64,000 nt of DNA from assembly GCA_035489755.1 (NCBI GenBank), contig DATGZK010000020.1, positions 61,031-125,030 on the forward strand, written 5' to 3'. The notes beneath the pieces are model-generated. The model was not told the origin of the DNA, ran no database searches, and saw nothing but the letters and a program-made list of their open reading frames with translations. The translations under genes and the position numbers were made by a program. The first letter of the stretch is position 1. The number at the start of each line of letters is the position of its first letter. The stretch comes from UBA9160 sp035489755 (GTDB lineage Bacteria; Myxococcota_A; UBA9160). Shown in pieces: positions 16,985 to 25,482 of the stretch.

Positions 16985-19288
16985 TCAGGCGTCGGGTTTG
17001 GAGCGGAAGAGGATCCAGAGTGCTGCGGGCAGCGCTGTGAAGTCCGCCAGCATCGAGAGCAGGAATGCCACCGCGGCGAGAACCCCAAACTGGCGGATCG
17101 GAGGGAGGTCCGCGAGCGTGAACGCCAGGAATCCCGCCGTATTGATCAGGGTTGCAAAAAAGATAGCGCGACCCGCCACCAGAAACGTGTGGGTGAGCGC
17201 TTGCTCGACAGTCCCATCCTGACGCTTCTCGAGAAAATGATAGAAGAAGTGGATCTGGTCGTTCTCCGATGTCCCAAGAATGGTGGAGGCGATGAGGATC
17301 GTCGCTACGTTCAACTTCATGCCGGTCGCACGCATGACGATGAACATGACCAGAATCGCGAAGATCGAGGGAATCATCGCCATGACTCGCGCCGGGCCGT
17401 TGCGGAAGACCAAAAGAAACGCCGAGAAGATCACGACCACGGTGAGCACGAAGCTGTGCACCAGCGTCGGCACGAGGCTCTGTGCCATCTTCGCATTCAG
17501 CGGGGCGAGCCCGACCGTTGCGAGCTGGAGTTCGCCCAATGCGGGCGTCTCCGCCATCGCCTCCTGCCAGTGACGCCGGATTGAGGAGTCGAGGCGTTCG
17601 AAGCCCTCCCGTTCCAAGACGCGGCTGATGACGGTGATCTGCGCTTGCGCGAGGGTGTGCGAATCCACGAAGTGGTGCAGCATCGGCTCCGCGGAGGCGA
17701 GGCTCTCGAGTTCTCCCGAGATCGCCTCGCGTTCCGCCGGGTCTTCCGGCCAGCGGTCTCCTTCGCCTCCGATGTAACGGATCATCCGCAAGACCGTGGT
17801 GGGCCCGACGGCGGCGCCTACGTCGGGGTCGGCCTCGAGCGACTGCTGGAAGCGGTGAAGGCCGAGCAGCACGTCCGGCTCCGACACTGTGCCCAAACTG
17901 CCGCGGAGCCAGACCTGTGTGATCGAGAGGCCGGGCAGCGAAGGCGTGAACCGCTGAAGGTCACGGTAGAGCTGCGCATCGTGGGACATGTACTCCACGG
18001 GGTTGGTCAGGATTCGCATGGGTCCTAGGACTCCCGGTACACCGAACAGGGCTGCCGCGCCGACCGCGGAGAGCCCGAGGGCGGTGACCACGAGCGGCCA
18101 GCGCCATCGATAGCTCCACCTCGGGAGGGCGTGCGCGATCCGCACAAACCAATCTTCCGAAGCGGGTCGTTCGAGCCGAGTGGGCGTCGCGAGCGCCCTC
18201 TGGAGCGCTGGGAAGAGCGTGAACACCGTGATCCATGTGAAAACCAGTCCCACGGCAACCCATATTCCCATTTCGCGGATCGGCCGGATGGGTGAGATTG
18301 CGAGGACTGCAAACCCCGTGGCCGTCGCAAAGATCGACGCCGTGCACGCCACGAACTTATTCGAGAGTGCAAAGATCTGGTGCTCTTCGACGGAGCGGCC
18401 GGCGGGCCGCTCCACAAAGCGGGAATGGATGTACACGAGCGTCGCCGTGGCGGTGACGAGGATGGTCATCGGCACCATCGGCGAGACGATGGTCAGCATG
18501 CCGCCCGTGATCCCGATGTAGGCCATGGAGAGGGCGAGGCAGACGCCGAGGGTCGCGAGAAATGCGACGAGCGTGCGAACTGAGCGGTAGAGGAAAAGGT
18601 TCAGCACGATCACGAAAGCGGTGAAGATCACGAAGTAGTGCCATGCCGTACGCTGGGTCTGATCGAGGTAGACGTTGACGTACGGCTGCCCAAGCCGATG
18701 AATGCCGGAAAGCGGTGAGGGGCTCGTATCGACCTTCGCGATCGCACGATCGATCGCCGCGAGAAGATCCCGCCGCTGCGCGCTGTCCTGGACGCCTACG
18801 ACGAGGGCGATCGCGAGAAAGCCATCGCCCACGAGCCCCTGTCGCCGAAAGAGATCCGTATCGCTTACGAAATGCCGGAAGCTCTCGGCTTGCTCGGCCG
18901 TCGGCGAAAAGCCGGCCCGCGCGCGCCGAAAGGTGGAGAGTGCGGAGTTCACAGTGACGCCTGGGACAGCGGCTACGGCTCGCTCGATGCGGTCCACCCG
19001 GTCAAGCACCTGCGGCGCAAACGGATTTTCGGCTTCGGCGACGAGAAGCGCATATTCGCCCGCGCCGAAGACACGCTCGAACTCTCGGGTTGCCACGTAG
19101 TCGGGGTCGCTCGTGACAATCAGGCGATCGATCGAGTTGTCCTGCCCGACCTTCAGCGAAAACCAGGCGGCCGGTGGAAGCAGGAGGGCGTAGACGGCGA
19201 TCACCCACCACGGCTTCGCCACGACGCAAGTGAAGAGCCGCGCGAGCGGACCTGACGGGGCGGACGAAGGCGGACCGGGTGCGCTCAT
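16985..19288 (-). CDS. RND-superfamily (MMPL/HpnN-like) membrane exporter
   Basis: A 767-residue membrane protein with the RND topology: one N-terminal helix (WWVIAVYALLLPPAAWFSL), a large periplasmic loop, a five-helix block with an SSD-like segment (ISPIRPIREMGIWVAVGL), a second loop and a final five-helix block ending LADFTALPAALWILF. Members of this class move lipids or hopanoids with proton-motive force. The ATG at 19288 has AGGAG at 6-base spacing; a start at 19321 is less likely. It lies downstream of the VOC protein on the same strand. Cargo is unknown. Confidence 0.85.
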   Translation of the reverse strand: MSAPGPPSSAPSGPLARLFTCVVAKPWWVIAVYALLLPPAAWFSLKVGQDNSIDRLIVTSDPDYVATREFERVFGAGEYALLVAEAENPFAPQVLDRVDRIERAVAAVPGVTVNSALSTFRRARAGFSPTAEQAESFRHFVSDTDLFRRQGLVGDGFLAIALVVGVQDSAQRRDLLAAIDRAIAKVDTSPSPLSGIHRLGQPYVNVYLDQTQRTAWHYFVIFTAFVIVLNLFLYRSVRTLVAFLATLGVCLALSMAYIGITGGMLTIVSPMVPMTILVTATATLVYIHSRFVERPAGRSVEEHQIFALSNKFVACTASIFATATGFAVLAISPIRPIREMGIWVAVGLVFTWITVFTLFPALQRALATPTRLERPASEDWFVRIAHALPRWSYRWRWPLVVTALGLSAVGAAALFGVPGVLGPMRILTNPVEYMSHDAQLYRDLQRFTPSLPGLSITQVWLRGSLGTVSEPDVLLGLHRFQQSLEADPDVGAAVGPTTVLRMIRYIGGEGDRWPEDPAEREAISGELESLASAEPMLHHFVDSHTLAQAQITVISRVLEREGFERLDSSIRRHWQEAMAETPALGELQLATVGLAPLNAKMAQSLVPTLVHSFVLTVVVIFSAFLLVFRNGPARVMAMIPSIFAILVMFIVMRATGMKLNVATILIASTILGTSENDQIHFFYHFLEKRQDGTVEQALTHTFLVAGRAIFFATLINTAGFLAFTLADLPPIRQFGVLAAVAFLLSMLADFTALPAALWILFRSKPDA

Positions 19289-19394
19289 GCGGAACTCCTG
19301 GGCGCACCGACCCCGCTGCATGCGGCGCGAGTGGCACCCCGGGGCAGTTGGAGCTTACTCCAGCGCTGCGTGATCCCCAGGGACGGCTTCGGGC

Positions 19395-19856
19395 TCAGCG
19401 CGGTGGCGCTGCAGGGTCGCCCGGAAGCTCCACGAGCTCGATGCGCGTGCCGTCTGGGTCGGTGACGAAAATGGCTCCGCTCCCCGCGGCGAAGGCATCA
19501 ATCGCCGTCGCTTCAAGCACGCAAGCCCCGGCGGCGCGCAGCTCCTCGACCACACGCGAAAGATCGCGCACCCGTATGGACAGATGTGTGAGCCCGAGCT
19601 GGTTCATTGGCTGTGGGACCGGCGCCCCGACGGCTTCGGGCGAAGCGAATGCGAGGAGCTCAATCCGCATGCCGTCTCGCTCCAAATAGACGGCGCGGAG
19701 CTTTACGCTCTTAAGCCCGAGCAGGCGGTCCGCATGCGGGCCGGCGACGTCGAGGCTCGAGAGCTCGCGGAAGCCCAGCAGGTCGCGGTAGAAACGGAGC
19801 GAGCGCGGGAGGTCGGAGACGCAGATCCCTAGGTGCCCGACCCTCTGGATGCCCAT
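19395..19856 (-). CDS. VOC (glyoxalase/bleomycin-resistance) family protein
   Basis: A 153-residue protein of two beta-alpha-beta-beta-beta modules: GHLGICVSDLPRSLRFYRDL at the start and LTHLSIRVRDLSRVVEELRA in the middle, ending FVTDPDGTRIELVELPG. His and Glu residues at the family's metal positions (H8, H92 and the E in IELVE) are present. It may be an isomerase, epimerase (methylmalonyl-CoA epimerase-like) or dioxygenase. It is divergent from the HyuB operon; operator site 3 lies between them, 88 bases from its start. Confidence 0.82.
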   Translation of the reverse strand: MGIQRVGHLGICVSDLPRSLRFYRDLLGFRELSSLDVAGPHADRLLGLKSVKLRAVYLERDGMRIELLAFASPEAVGAPVPQPMNQLGLTHLSIRVRDLSRVVEELRAAGACVLEATAIDAFAAGSGAIFVTDPDGTRIELVELPGDPAAPPR

Positions 19857-19944
19857 GACGCCACGCTACGAGCAGTCGTCCCCGGCGGTCAAGCGGGATC
19901 GACGGGACCGGGAGGCTGGACAAGGGGCCAAGGGGGCGACCATA

Positions 19945-19961
19945 CTTGACGGATCGTCAGA
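19945..19961. promoter_or_regulatory. Operator-like 17-bp inverted repeat, site 3
   Basis: CTTGACG-GAT-CGTCAGA matches the consensus at 12 of 14 arm positions. It ends 15 bases before the HyuB ATG at 19977, with GGGAGG between as the ribosome site. It could also affect the divergent VOC gene. Confidence 0.72.
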
Positions 19962-19976
19962 TTTGGGAGGCCGGTC

Positions 19977-21764
19977 ATGTCCGCCGCCGCGCCCCGCACC
20001 GCTACTCCTTCTGCGGTCTTTGATCCCGTCACTGCTGAAGTGATTCGGGGGGCACTCGAGACCGTGGCTTTTGAGATGGCGACCCACGTCTCCCTGACTG
20101 CGACAACGCCGATCCTGAACCAGTCGAATGAACGGAATGCGACGATCCTGGATGGACGCGGTCGGCTCGCCGCACTTTCTGTCGGGATCCCCCAGTTCAT
20201 GCTGTCGTCCACGCTACCCGTGCGTTTCGCGCTCGATTTCTTCGGTCAAGAGGGCCTGCATGATGGGGACGTGCTGATTGCAAATGATCCCTATCACGGC
20301 GGCGGTCACCTGCCCGATTACAACGTGTTCTCGCCGATCGTGGTCGACGGTCGGATTGCACTGATCGCTTCGATCCAGTGCCACCATGCGGATACTGGCG
20401 GAGGTATGCCCGGCGGCTACAACGCCGAGGCGATCGACGTGTGGGCCGAGGGGGTGCGCTTTCCCGCGATCAAGGTGGTCGACCGGGGGGTCGAGCGACG
20501 CGACGTCCTTTACATGATGAAAGTGAACAATCGAACTCCCACATTCATGGGCGATCTGCGGGCACAGATTGGAGCGGCGCAGCTTGGGGCCAAACGCCTA
20601 CGAGAACTGATCGCGCACTATGGGGTGGGGAGCGTCCTCCATGCGGTGGATCACGCGATCGCGTACGCCGCCCGGCGTTTCCGAGAGGAGGTCGCCTCCT
20701 GGCCGGATGGGGTCTATGAGGCCGATGCGTTCGTCGATCATGACCCGGTCGGGCATGAGGACATCCGCGTCCATGTCCGTGTGACGGTCCAGGCTGACCA
20801 CCTCCGCGTCGACTTCACGGGATCGGACGAGCGCCAGGATCTCAAGGCATACTCGCCCTTTGGAAACACACGCGGCTATGTCGTGGCGCAGCTCGCCACC
20901 ATGATGGACCCCTCGATCCCGAAGAACGAGGGCTTCTTTGATTCCATCGAGCTCATCGTTCCGAAGGGGTGTTGCCTGAACCCCAACGAGGGCAAGACGG
21001 TCGCGGCCGGTACACACCACCCGGGTGTGGAGGTGGGGGAAGCGATTGCGAAGGCGATGGCGGCGGTTCTTCCGGAGCGCTCCTGTCCCCAGATCTACAA
21101 GCTCGGAATGCCAACGGTGATCTTCGGGACCCACCCCGAAACTGGACAGATGTTTGTCGACCATTCGGTGGATTGCCTCGCTGCGTATTGCAACGCGGTG
21201 AAAGGTCTGGACGGCTGGGGCTCGATGCCGGCGTCCTTTGGAAACCTGATTCGCGCGACCGCGGAAATCAACGAATCGATCTTTCCGGTGCGCCACGAGT
21301 GTTGCGACTATGCGACGGACACTGGCGGTGCGGGTCAATGGCGTGGATGCCCGGGCTCGCGCGTCGTCAAGCGTGTGACTGCACCCGCCGCCATCTCCAC
21401 CTACATGGTGGGGATGAAGTACCCGATGTCCGGAGTGGAGGGAGGGCGGGACGGATCGCCGAATCGGCTGATCGTGCGCGTCGGCACGGAACACGCCGAG
21501 CACGTGACCTGCATGGCGAACGGCGTCCCGCACGCGTCGGGCGAGGCCTTCGAGTACGTGTACGGCGGCGGCGGAGGCTGGGGCAATCCCCTGGATCGCG
21601 ACCCGCAATGCGTTCTTGAAGACGTCCTTGACGAGTACGTCTCCGCCGAGGCGGCAGAGCGCGAGTACGGCGTCGTATTGCGGGGTCGCGCTGCGTCCGG
21701 GGACCTGCGTCTTGACCGTGAGGCGACGGAAGTGCTCCGCGCGGCAAAGCGGCGCAGCCAATAG
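19977..21764 (+). CDS. Hydantoinase B / acetophenone carboxylase-type subunit (HyuB family)
   Basis: A 595-residue HyuB-family protein. Typical segments are FDPVTAEVIRGALETVAFEM, NDPYHGGGHLPDYNVFSPI, CHHADTGG and the C-terminal EYVYGGGGGWGNPLDRDP. HyuA/HyuB pairs form ATP-dependent hydrolases (5-oxoprolinase, N-methylhydantoinase) or carboxylases (acetophenone carboxylase). It is the first gene of a six-gene operon (HyuB, HyuA, two crotonases, thiolase-fold, DUF35) under site 3. The CoA-ester context favours a carboxylation or amide/lactam opening step, but which cannot be told. Confidence 0.9.
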   Translation: MSAAAPRTATPSAVFDPVTAEVIRGALETVAFEMATHVSLTATTPILNQSNERNATILDGRGRLAALSVGIPQFMLSSTLPVRFALDFFGQEGLHDGDVLIANDPYHGGGHLPDYNVFSPIVVDGRIALIASIQCHHADTGGGMPGGYNAEAIDVWAEGVRFPAIKVVDRGVERRDVLYMMKVNNRTPTFMGDLRAQIGAAQLGAKRLRELIAHYGVGSVLHAVDHAIAYAARRFREEVASWPDGVYEADAFVDHDPVGHEDIRVHVRVTVQADHLRVDFTGSDERQDLKAYSPFGNTRGYVVAQLATMMDPSIPKNEGFFDSIELIVPKGCCLNPNEGKTVAAGTHHPGVEVGEAIAKAMAAVLPERSCPQIYKLGMPTVIFGTHPETGQMFVDHSVDCLAAYCNAVKGLDGWGSMPASFGNLIRATAEINESIFPVRHECCDYATDTGGAGQWRGCPGSRVVKRVTAPAAISTYMVGMKYPMSGVEGGRDGSPNRLIVRVGTEHAEHVTCMANGVPHASGEAFEYVYGGGGGWGNPLDRDPQCVLEDVLDEYVSAEAAEREYGVVLRGRAASGDLRLDREATEVLRAAKRRSQ

Positions 21765-21765
21765 C

Positions 21766-23835
21766 ATGGGTTTTCGGATCGGCATCGATGTCGGCGGCAC
21801 CTTTACCGACTTCGTCCTGGTGCGACCGGACGGAGGGCTCGTCCTTTCCAAGGTGCCGACGACGCTCGCCGACCAATCCGTGGGGGTGATGCAAGGCCTC
21901 TCCGCGCTTGCGGCGAAGGAAGGCCTCGCAACCCGAGCTCTGCTCGAGCAGACCGACCTCGTGGTGCACGGCACCACGACTGCCGACAACACCCTGATCG
22001 AAATGAACGGCGCCAGGGTGGGCCTGCTCACCACCGAGGGCCATCGTGATGAGATCGAGATTCGACGCGGTTACAAGGAAGAAATCTGGGACCCGGCCTT
22101 TCCGCCGCCTGTGCCAATCGCGAAGCGCCGCCATCGTTTCGGGATCCCGGAGCGCCTTGATTTTCGCGGCAATGTCGTCCGCAAACTGGACGAAGAAGCG
22201 GTGCGGGCGGCCGTGCGTCGCCTCCGACGTGACGGAATCGAGTCGATCGCAGTCTGCTTCCTATTCTCTTTTGTGAACCCGACCCACGAGCTCCGCGCAC
22301 GTGAGCTGATCCAACAGGAACACCCCGACGCTCGCGTGTCGCTTTCGCACGAAGTGATGCCGACGGCGCCGGAGTTCGAGCGCACTTCGACCACGCTGGT
22401 GGATGCTTACGTGGGTCCGCGGGTGCAGACCTATCTCGAACGCCTCGAGCGTGCGCTCCACGAGGCCGGCTATCGGCACGACCTCCTCCTCATGCAGTCG
22501 AGCGGCGCGATCATGACCGCCGCTTTCCTCGCACGCAAAGCGGTCGCAGCGCTGGGCTCAGGTCCGACCGGAGGAGTGATGGGCGCGTGCGCAGCAGCGC
22601 AGACAGCGGGAGTCGCCGATTTCATCGCGATCGATATGGGGGGAACGAGTTACGAAGTGTGTGTCGTCCGAAAGGGTCGGCCCACGATCAAGAGCTTCTG
22701 GAATTGGCAACAGCGGTACCTGATCGGGCTTCCCATGGTCGAAATGCACGCCATCGGCGCCGGCGGCGGCTCGATCGCGAGCGTACAGGCAGGGGTGCTT
22801 CACGTCGGACCGAAGAGCGCGAAGGCCGAGCCGGGCCCGATCTGCTATGGGCGGGGCGGCGTCGAACCCACAGTCACCGATGCGAACGTCGTGCTCGGCT
22901 ACCTCAATCCCGAGGCTTTGTGCGGCGGTGAGTTCAAGCTCGTGAGCAGCGGCGTACGCGAGGCCATCGTGGAACGCATCGGGAAGCCCCTTGGGCTTGA
23001 CGTGGTGGAGGCGGCCCACGGCATCTTCCGAATCGTCAATGCGAACATGGCCAACGCCATCCGGCGCGTGTCCTCTCAGGCGGGCCTCGACCCCCGAGAG
23101 TTTGCGCTGGTCGTTTACGGTGGAAACGGGCCCGTCCACGCGGGAAAGCAGGCCGAGGAGCTCGGGATCCGCAAGATGCTGGTGCCAAAGACCTCGCCAG
23201 CGTTCTCTGCGCTTGGCCTCCTGATCGCCGACTATGGAGTCGACCTTCAGCGCTCGTACATCAGCCCCTCGAGTCGGGCTTCGCCCGGACGGATCGCCGA
23301 GCTTTTCAGGGAGATGGAGGCGCAGGCAGAGCGCGAGCTCATGGTTGCGGGATTGAAACCCCGAGAACTTGAACTGCGTCGCTATCTAAATCTCTGTTAT
23401 CCCGGCCAAACCTTCGACATGTCTGTACCGCTCGCCATGAGCAGTGTCGGGGGTGAAATCGGTGCCGCCACCCTGGCGGCCACAGTCTCGGCTTTTCACG
23501 ATCTGCACGAGGAGCTTCACACCTACGCAGTGCGCGAAGAAGAGCCGACCTTGCGCTCAGTCCGCCTGCAAGCCACCGGCCGCACCCCCAAGCCCAGGAT
23601 CCATCGCTCCCCAAGGGCCTCGGGATCCGCTGCCGAGGCCGTGCGGAACCGCCGCCCGGCATGGTTCGACGGCCGCTTCGTGGATACGCCGGTTTACGAT
23701 GGCGACCGGCTGGGTTTCGGACACCGCCTCGAGGGACCCGCAATCGTGGAAGAGCGGTTCACGACGCTTGTGCTCTATCCCGGCCACACGGCGGAGCTCG
23801 ACGAGCACGGGAATTACGTTGTGACGGTGGCCTAG
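21766..23835 (+). CDS. Hydantoinase A / acetophenone carboxylase-type subunit (HyuA family)
   Basis: A 689-residue HyuA-family ATPase subunit with the ASKHA phosphate motifs GIDVGGTFTDFVLVRPDGG at the N-terminus and AIDMGGTSYEVCVV near residue 285. It also has HGTTTADNTLIE and the C-terminal GPAIVEERFTTLVLYPGH. The ATG at 21766 is 1 base after the HyuB stop; the frame continues upstream but only inside hyuB. It phosphorylates or activates the substrate for the HyuB subunit. Confidence 0.9.
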   Translation: MGFRIGIDVGGTFTDFVLVRPDGGLVLSKVPTTLADQSVGVMQGLSALAAKEGLATRALLEQTDLVVHGTTTADNTLIEMNGARVGLLTTEGHRDEIEIRRGYKEEIWDPAFPPPVPIAKRRHRFGIPERLDFRGNVVRKLDEEAVRAAVRRLRRDGIESIAVCFLFSFVNPTHELRARELIQQEHPDARVSLSHEVMPTAPEFERTSTTLVDAYVGPRVQTYLERLERALHEAGYRHDLLLMQSSGAIMTAAFLARKAVAALGSGPTGGVMGACAAAQTAGVADFIAIDMGGTSYEVCVVRKGRPTIKSFWNWQQRYLIGLPMVEMHAIGAGGGSIASVQAGVLHVGPKSAKAEPGPICYGRGGVEPTVTDANVVLGYLNPEALCGGEFKLVSSGVREAIVERIGKPLGLDVVEAAHGIFRIVNANMANAIRRVSSQAGLDPREFALVVYGGNGPVHAGKQAEELGIRKMLVPKTSPAFSALGLLIADYGVDLQRSYISPSSRASPGRIAELFREMEAQAERELMVAGLKPRELELRRYLNLCYPGQTFDMSVPLAMSSVGGEIGAATLAATVSAFHDLHEELHTYAVREEEPTLRSVRLQATGRTPKPRIHRSPRASGSAAEAVRNRRPAWFDGRFVDTPVYDGDRLGFGHRLEGPAIVEERFTTLVLYPGHTAELDEHGNYVVTVA

Positions 23836-23836
23836 C

Positions 23837-24640
23837 GTGACCTTCGAGACCCTCCGCCTTGAGAAGCGAGATGGGGTTGCATGGCTCGTGCTGGCGCGAC
23901 CAGAACGAGGAAATGCGATCAATGGCTTGATGTCGCGCGAACTGCCAGCGGCCTGGGAAGAGATTAAGCGCGACCCCAGCGTTTCCGTTGTGATCGTAAC
24001 AGGGGACGGCGACCGCGCGCTCTGTACGGGCTTCGACGTTGCAGACGTGGCCTCCGGCACAGCAACCGTCGGTGCACCCGAGGACCGGGGTACCCTCGCG
24101 GCATTGCGCTTCACCGCACTTCAGAATCGTTGCTGGAAGCCGGTGGTAACGGCGGTGAACGGGATGGTGACGGGCGGCGGTCTCCATTTCTTGGCGGACA
24201 GCGATCTCATCATTGCTTCGAACAGAGCGACCTTCTTTGACAACCACGTCCGGGTAGGTTTGGTCTCGGGTGCCGAACCGATCGGACTTGCGCGCCGCAT
24301 ACCGCTCGAGGCCGTTCTGCGCATGGCGTTTCTCGGCGGCGCAGAGCGCATGGACGCGCGGCAAGCGAAAGCGATCGGTCTGGTCTCGGAGGTTGTGCCC
24401 CATGACCAGCTCAGGTCGCGTGCGGAACAGCTCGCGCAGCAGATCTTGGAGAATTCACCCACCGCCATGGCGCGCACGAAGCAGGCGATCTGGGAAAGCC
24501 TCGATGTCGGGCTCAGCGAAGCGGTCGAGCGCGGTTGGAAGGTGATTGAGGGCTATCGGGGCCACCCCGATGCGACCGAAGGGGCGAGGGCGTTTGCCGA
24601 GCGGCGCAAGCCACGATGGACGCCGCTCTCGACACCCTAG
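23837..24640 (+). CDS. Enoyl-CoA hydratase/isomerase family protein
   Basis: A 267-residue crotonase starting at GTG 23837, 1 base after hyuA. The oxyanion motif AVNGMVTGGGLHFLADSDLII is intact, followed by FFDNHVRVGLVSGAEPIGLARRIPLEAVLRM. As in the crotonase at 13357, the PE position that carries catalytic Glu in hydratases is HV. So the reaction may be isomerisation, retro-Claisen or hydrolysis and not hydration. It is co-transcribed with a second crotonase. Confidence 0.87.
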   Translation: MTFETLRLEKRDGVAWLVLARPERGNAINGLMSRELPAAWEEIKRDPSVSVVIVTGDGDRALCTGFDVADVASGTATVGAPEDRGTLAALRFTALQNRCWKPVVTAVNGMVTGGGLHFLADSDLIIASNRATFFDNHVRVGLVSGAEPIGLARRIPLEAVLRMAFLGGAERMDARQAKAIGLVSEVVPHDQLRSRAEQLAQQILENSPTAMARTKQAIWESLDVGLSEAVERGWKVIEGYRGHPDATEGARAFAERRKPRWTPLSTP

Positions 24641-24647
24641 GAGACTC

Positions 24648-25466
24648 ATGACGTACGACACATTGCTGATCGAGCGGGCGGGACACGTGGCCACGCTCAC
24701 GCTGAATCGCCCCGAGCGGATGAATGCATTCGATTCTCGCATGCGCGATGAGCTGCCGCGCGCATGGGATGAGCTCGCGGAAGACAGCGAAGTGTGGTGC
24801 ATCATCGTAACGGGCGCAGGCGATCGTGCCTTCTGTGCGGGCATGGACCTGCGGGAACCCGCCGCACCCCCGTCGCGTTCTAGCGAGAAGCTGGCACGCG
24901 TGCGTCTCACCGCGCTCGACTGCGAAGTCGGCAAGCCCATCATCACGGCGGTAAACGGTGTGTGCGCAGGCGGCGGTCTGGCCTTTGTTGCGGACAGCGA
25001 CCTGGTCCTGTGCTCGGCGAACGCGAGCTTCACCGATGCGCGCACCGGTGCGGGGCAGGTCTCCATTCATGGGACCCTCCGGCTCGCACGCAGGATTCCT
25101 TTGGAAGCCGTCTTGCGCCTTGTTCTGCTCGGCAAGGCCGAGCGCGTTTCTCCCCAGCGCGCGCTCGAGATCGGCTTGGTGGGCGAGGTCGTGCCACAGG
25201 GAGAGCTCTTGCCGCGAGCGCATGCTCTAGCCGAGGCGATTGTGGCCAACTCACCCGCAGCAATCTTCCACAGCCGATTCGCGATCTGGGACAGCCTCAA
25301 CCATGGATTGCACGATGCGCTCGAGCGCGGTTTCGAGGTCGTGACGCGATTTGCGCGCGAGTATCCCGACGCGATGGAGGGCACTCGGGCCTTTGTGGAG
25401 CGCCGACCTCCGCGCTGGATCTACGCGCCCCCACCCGGTCGCCGCAAGGACCTGGCGAAGCGCTAG
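24648..25466 (+). CDS. Enoyl-CoA hydratase/isomerase family protein
   Basis: A 272-residue crotonase with AVNGVCAGGGLAFVADSDLVL and FTDARTGAGQVSIHGTLRLARRIPLEAVLRL. The start at 24648 has a GGAG site just after the preceding stop. Neither canonical catalytic Glu is evident: the FxD region reads DARTGAGQ where a hydratase has PE. It is clearly a paralogue of the gene before it (shared LARRIPLEAVLR and C-terminal RAFVERRPPRW). The two could form a mixed oligomer or take successive steps. Confidence 0.86.
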   Translation: MTYDTLLIERAGHVATLTLNRPERMNAFDSRMRDELPRAWDELAEDSEVWCIIVTGAGDRAFCAGMDLREPAAPPSRSSEKLARVRLTALDCEVGKPIITAVNGVCAGGGLAFVADSDLVLCSANASFTDARTGAGQVSIHGTLRLARRIPLEAVLRLVLLGKAERVSPQRALEIGLVGEVVPQGELLPRAHALAEAIVANSPAAIFHSRFAIWDSLNHGLHDALERGFEVVTRFAREYPDAMEGTRAFVERRPPRWIYAPPPGRRKDLAKR

Positions 25467-25482
25467 GGGGCGTCGATCCGCC

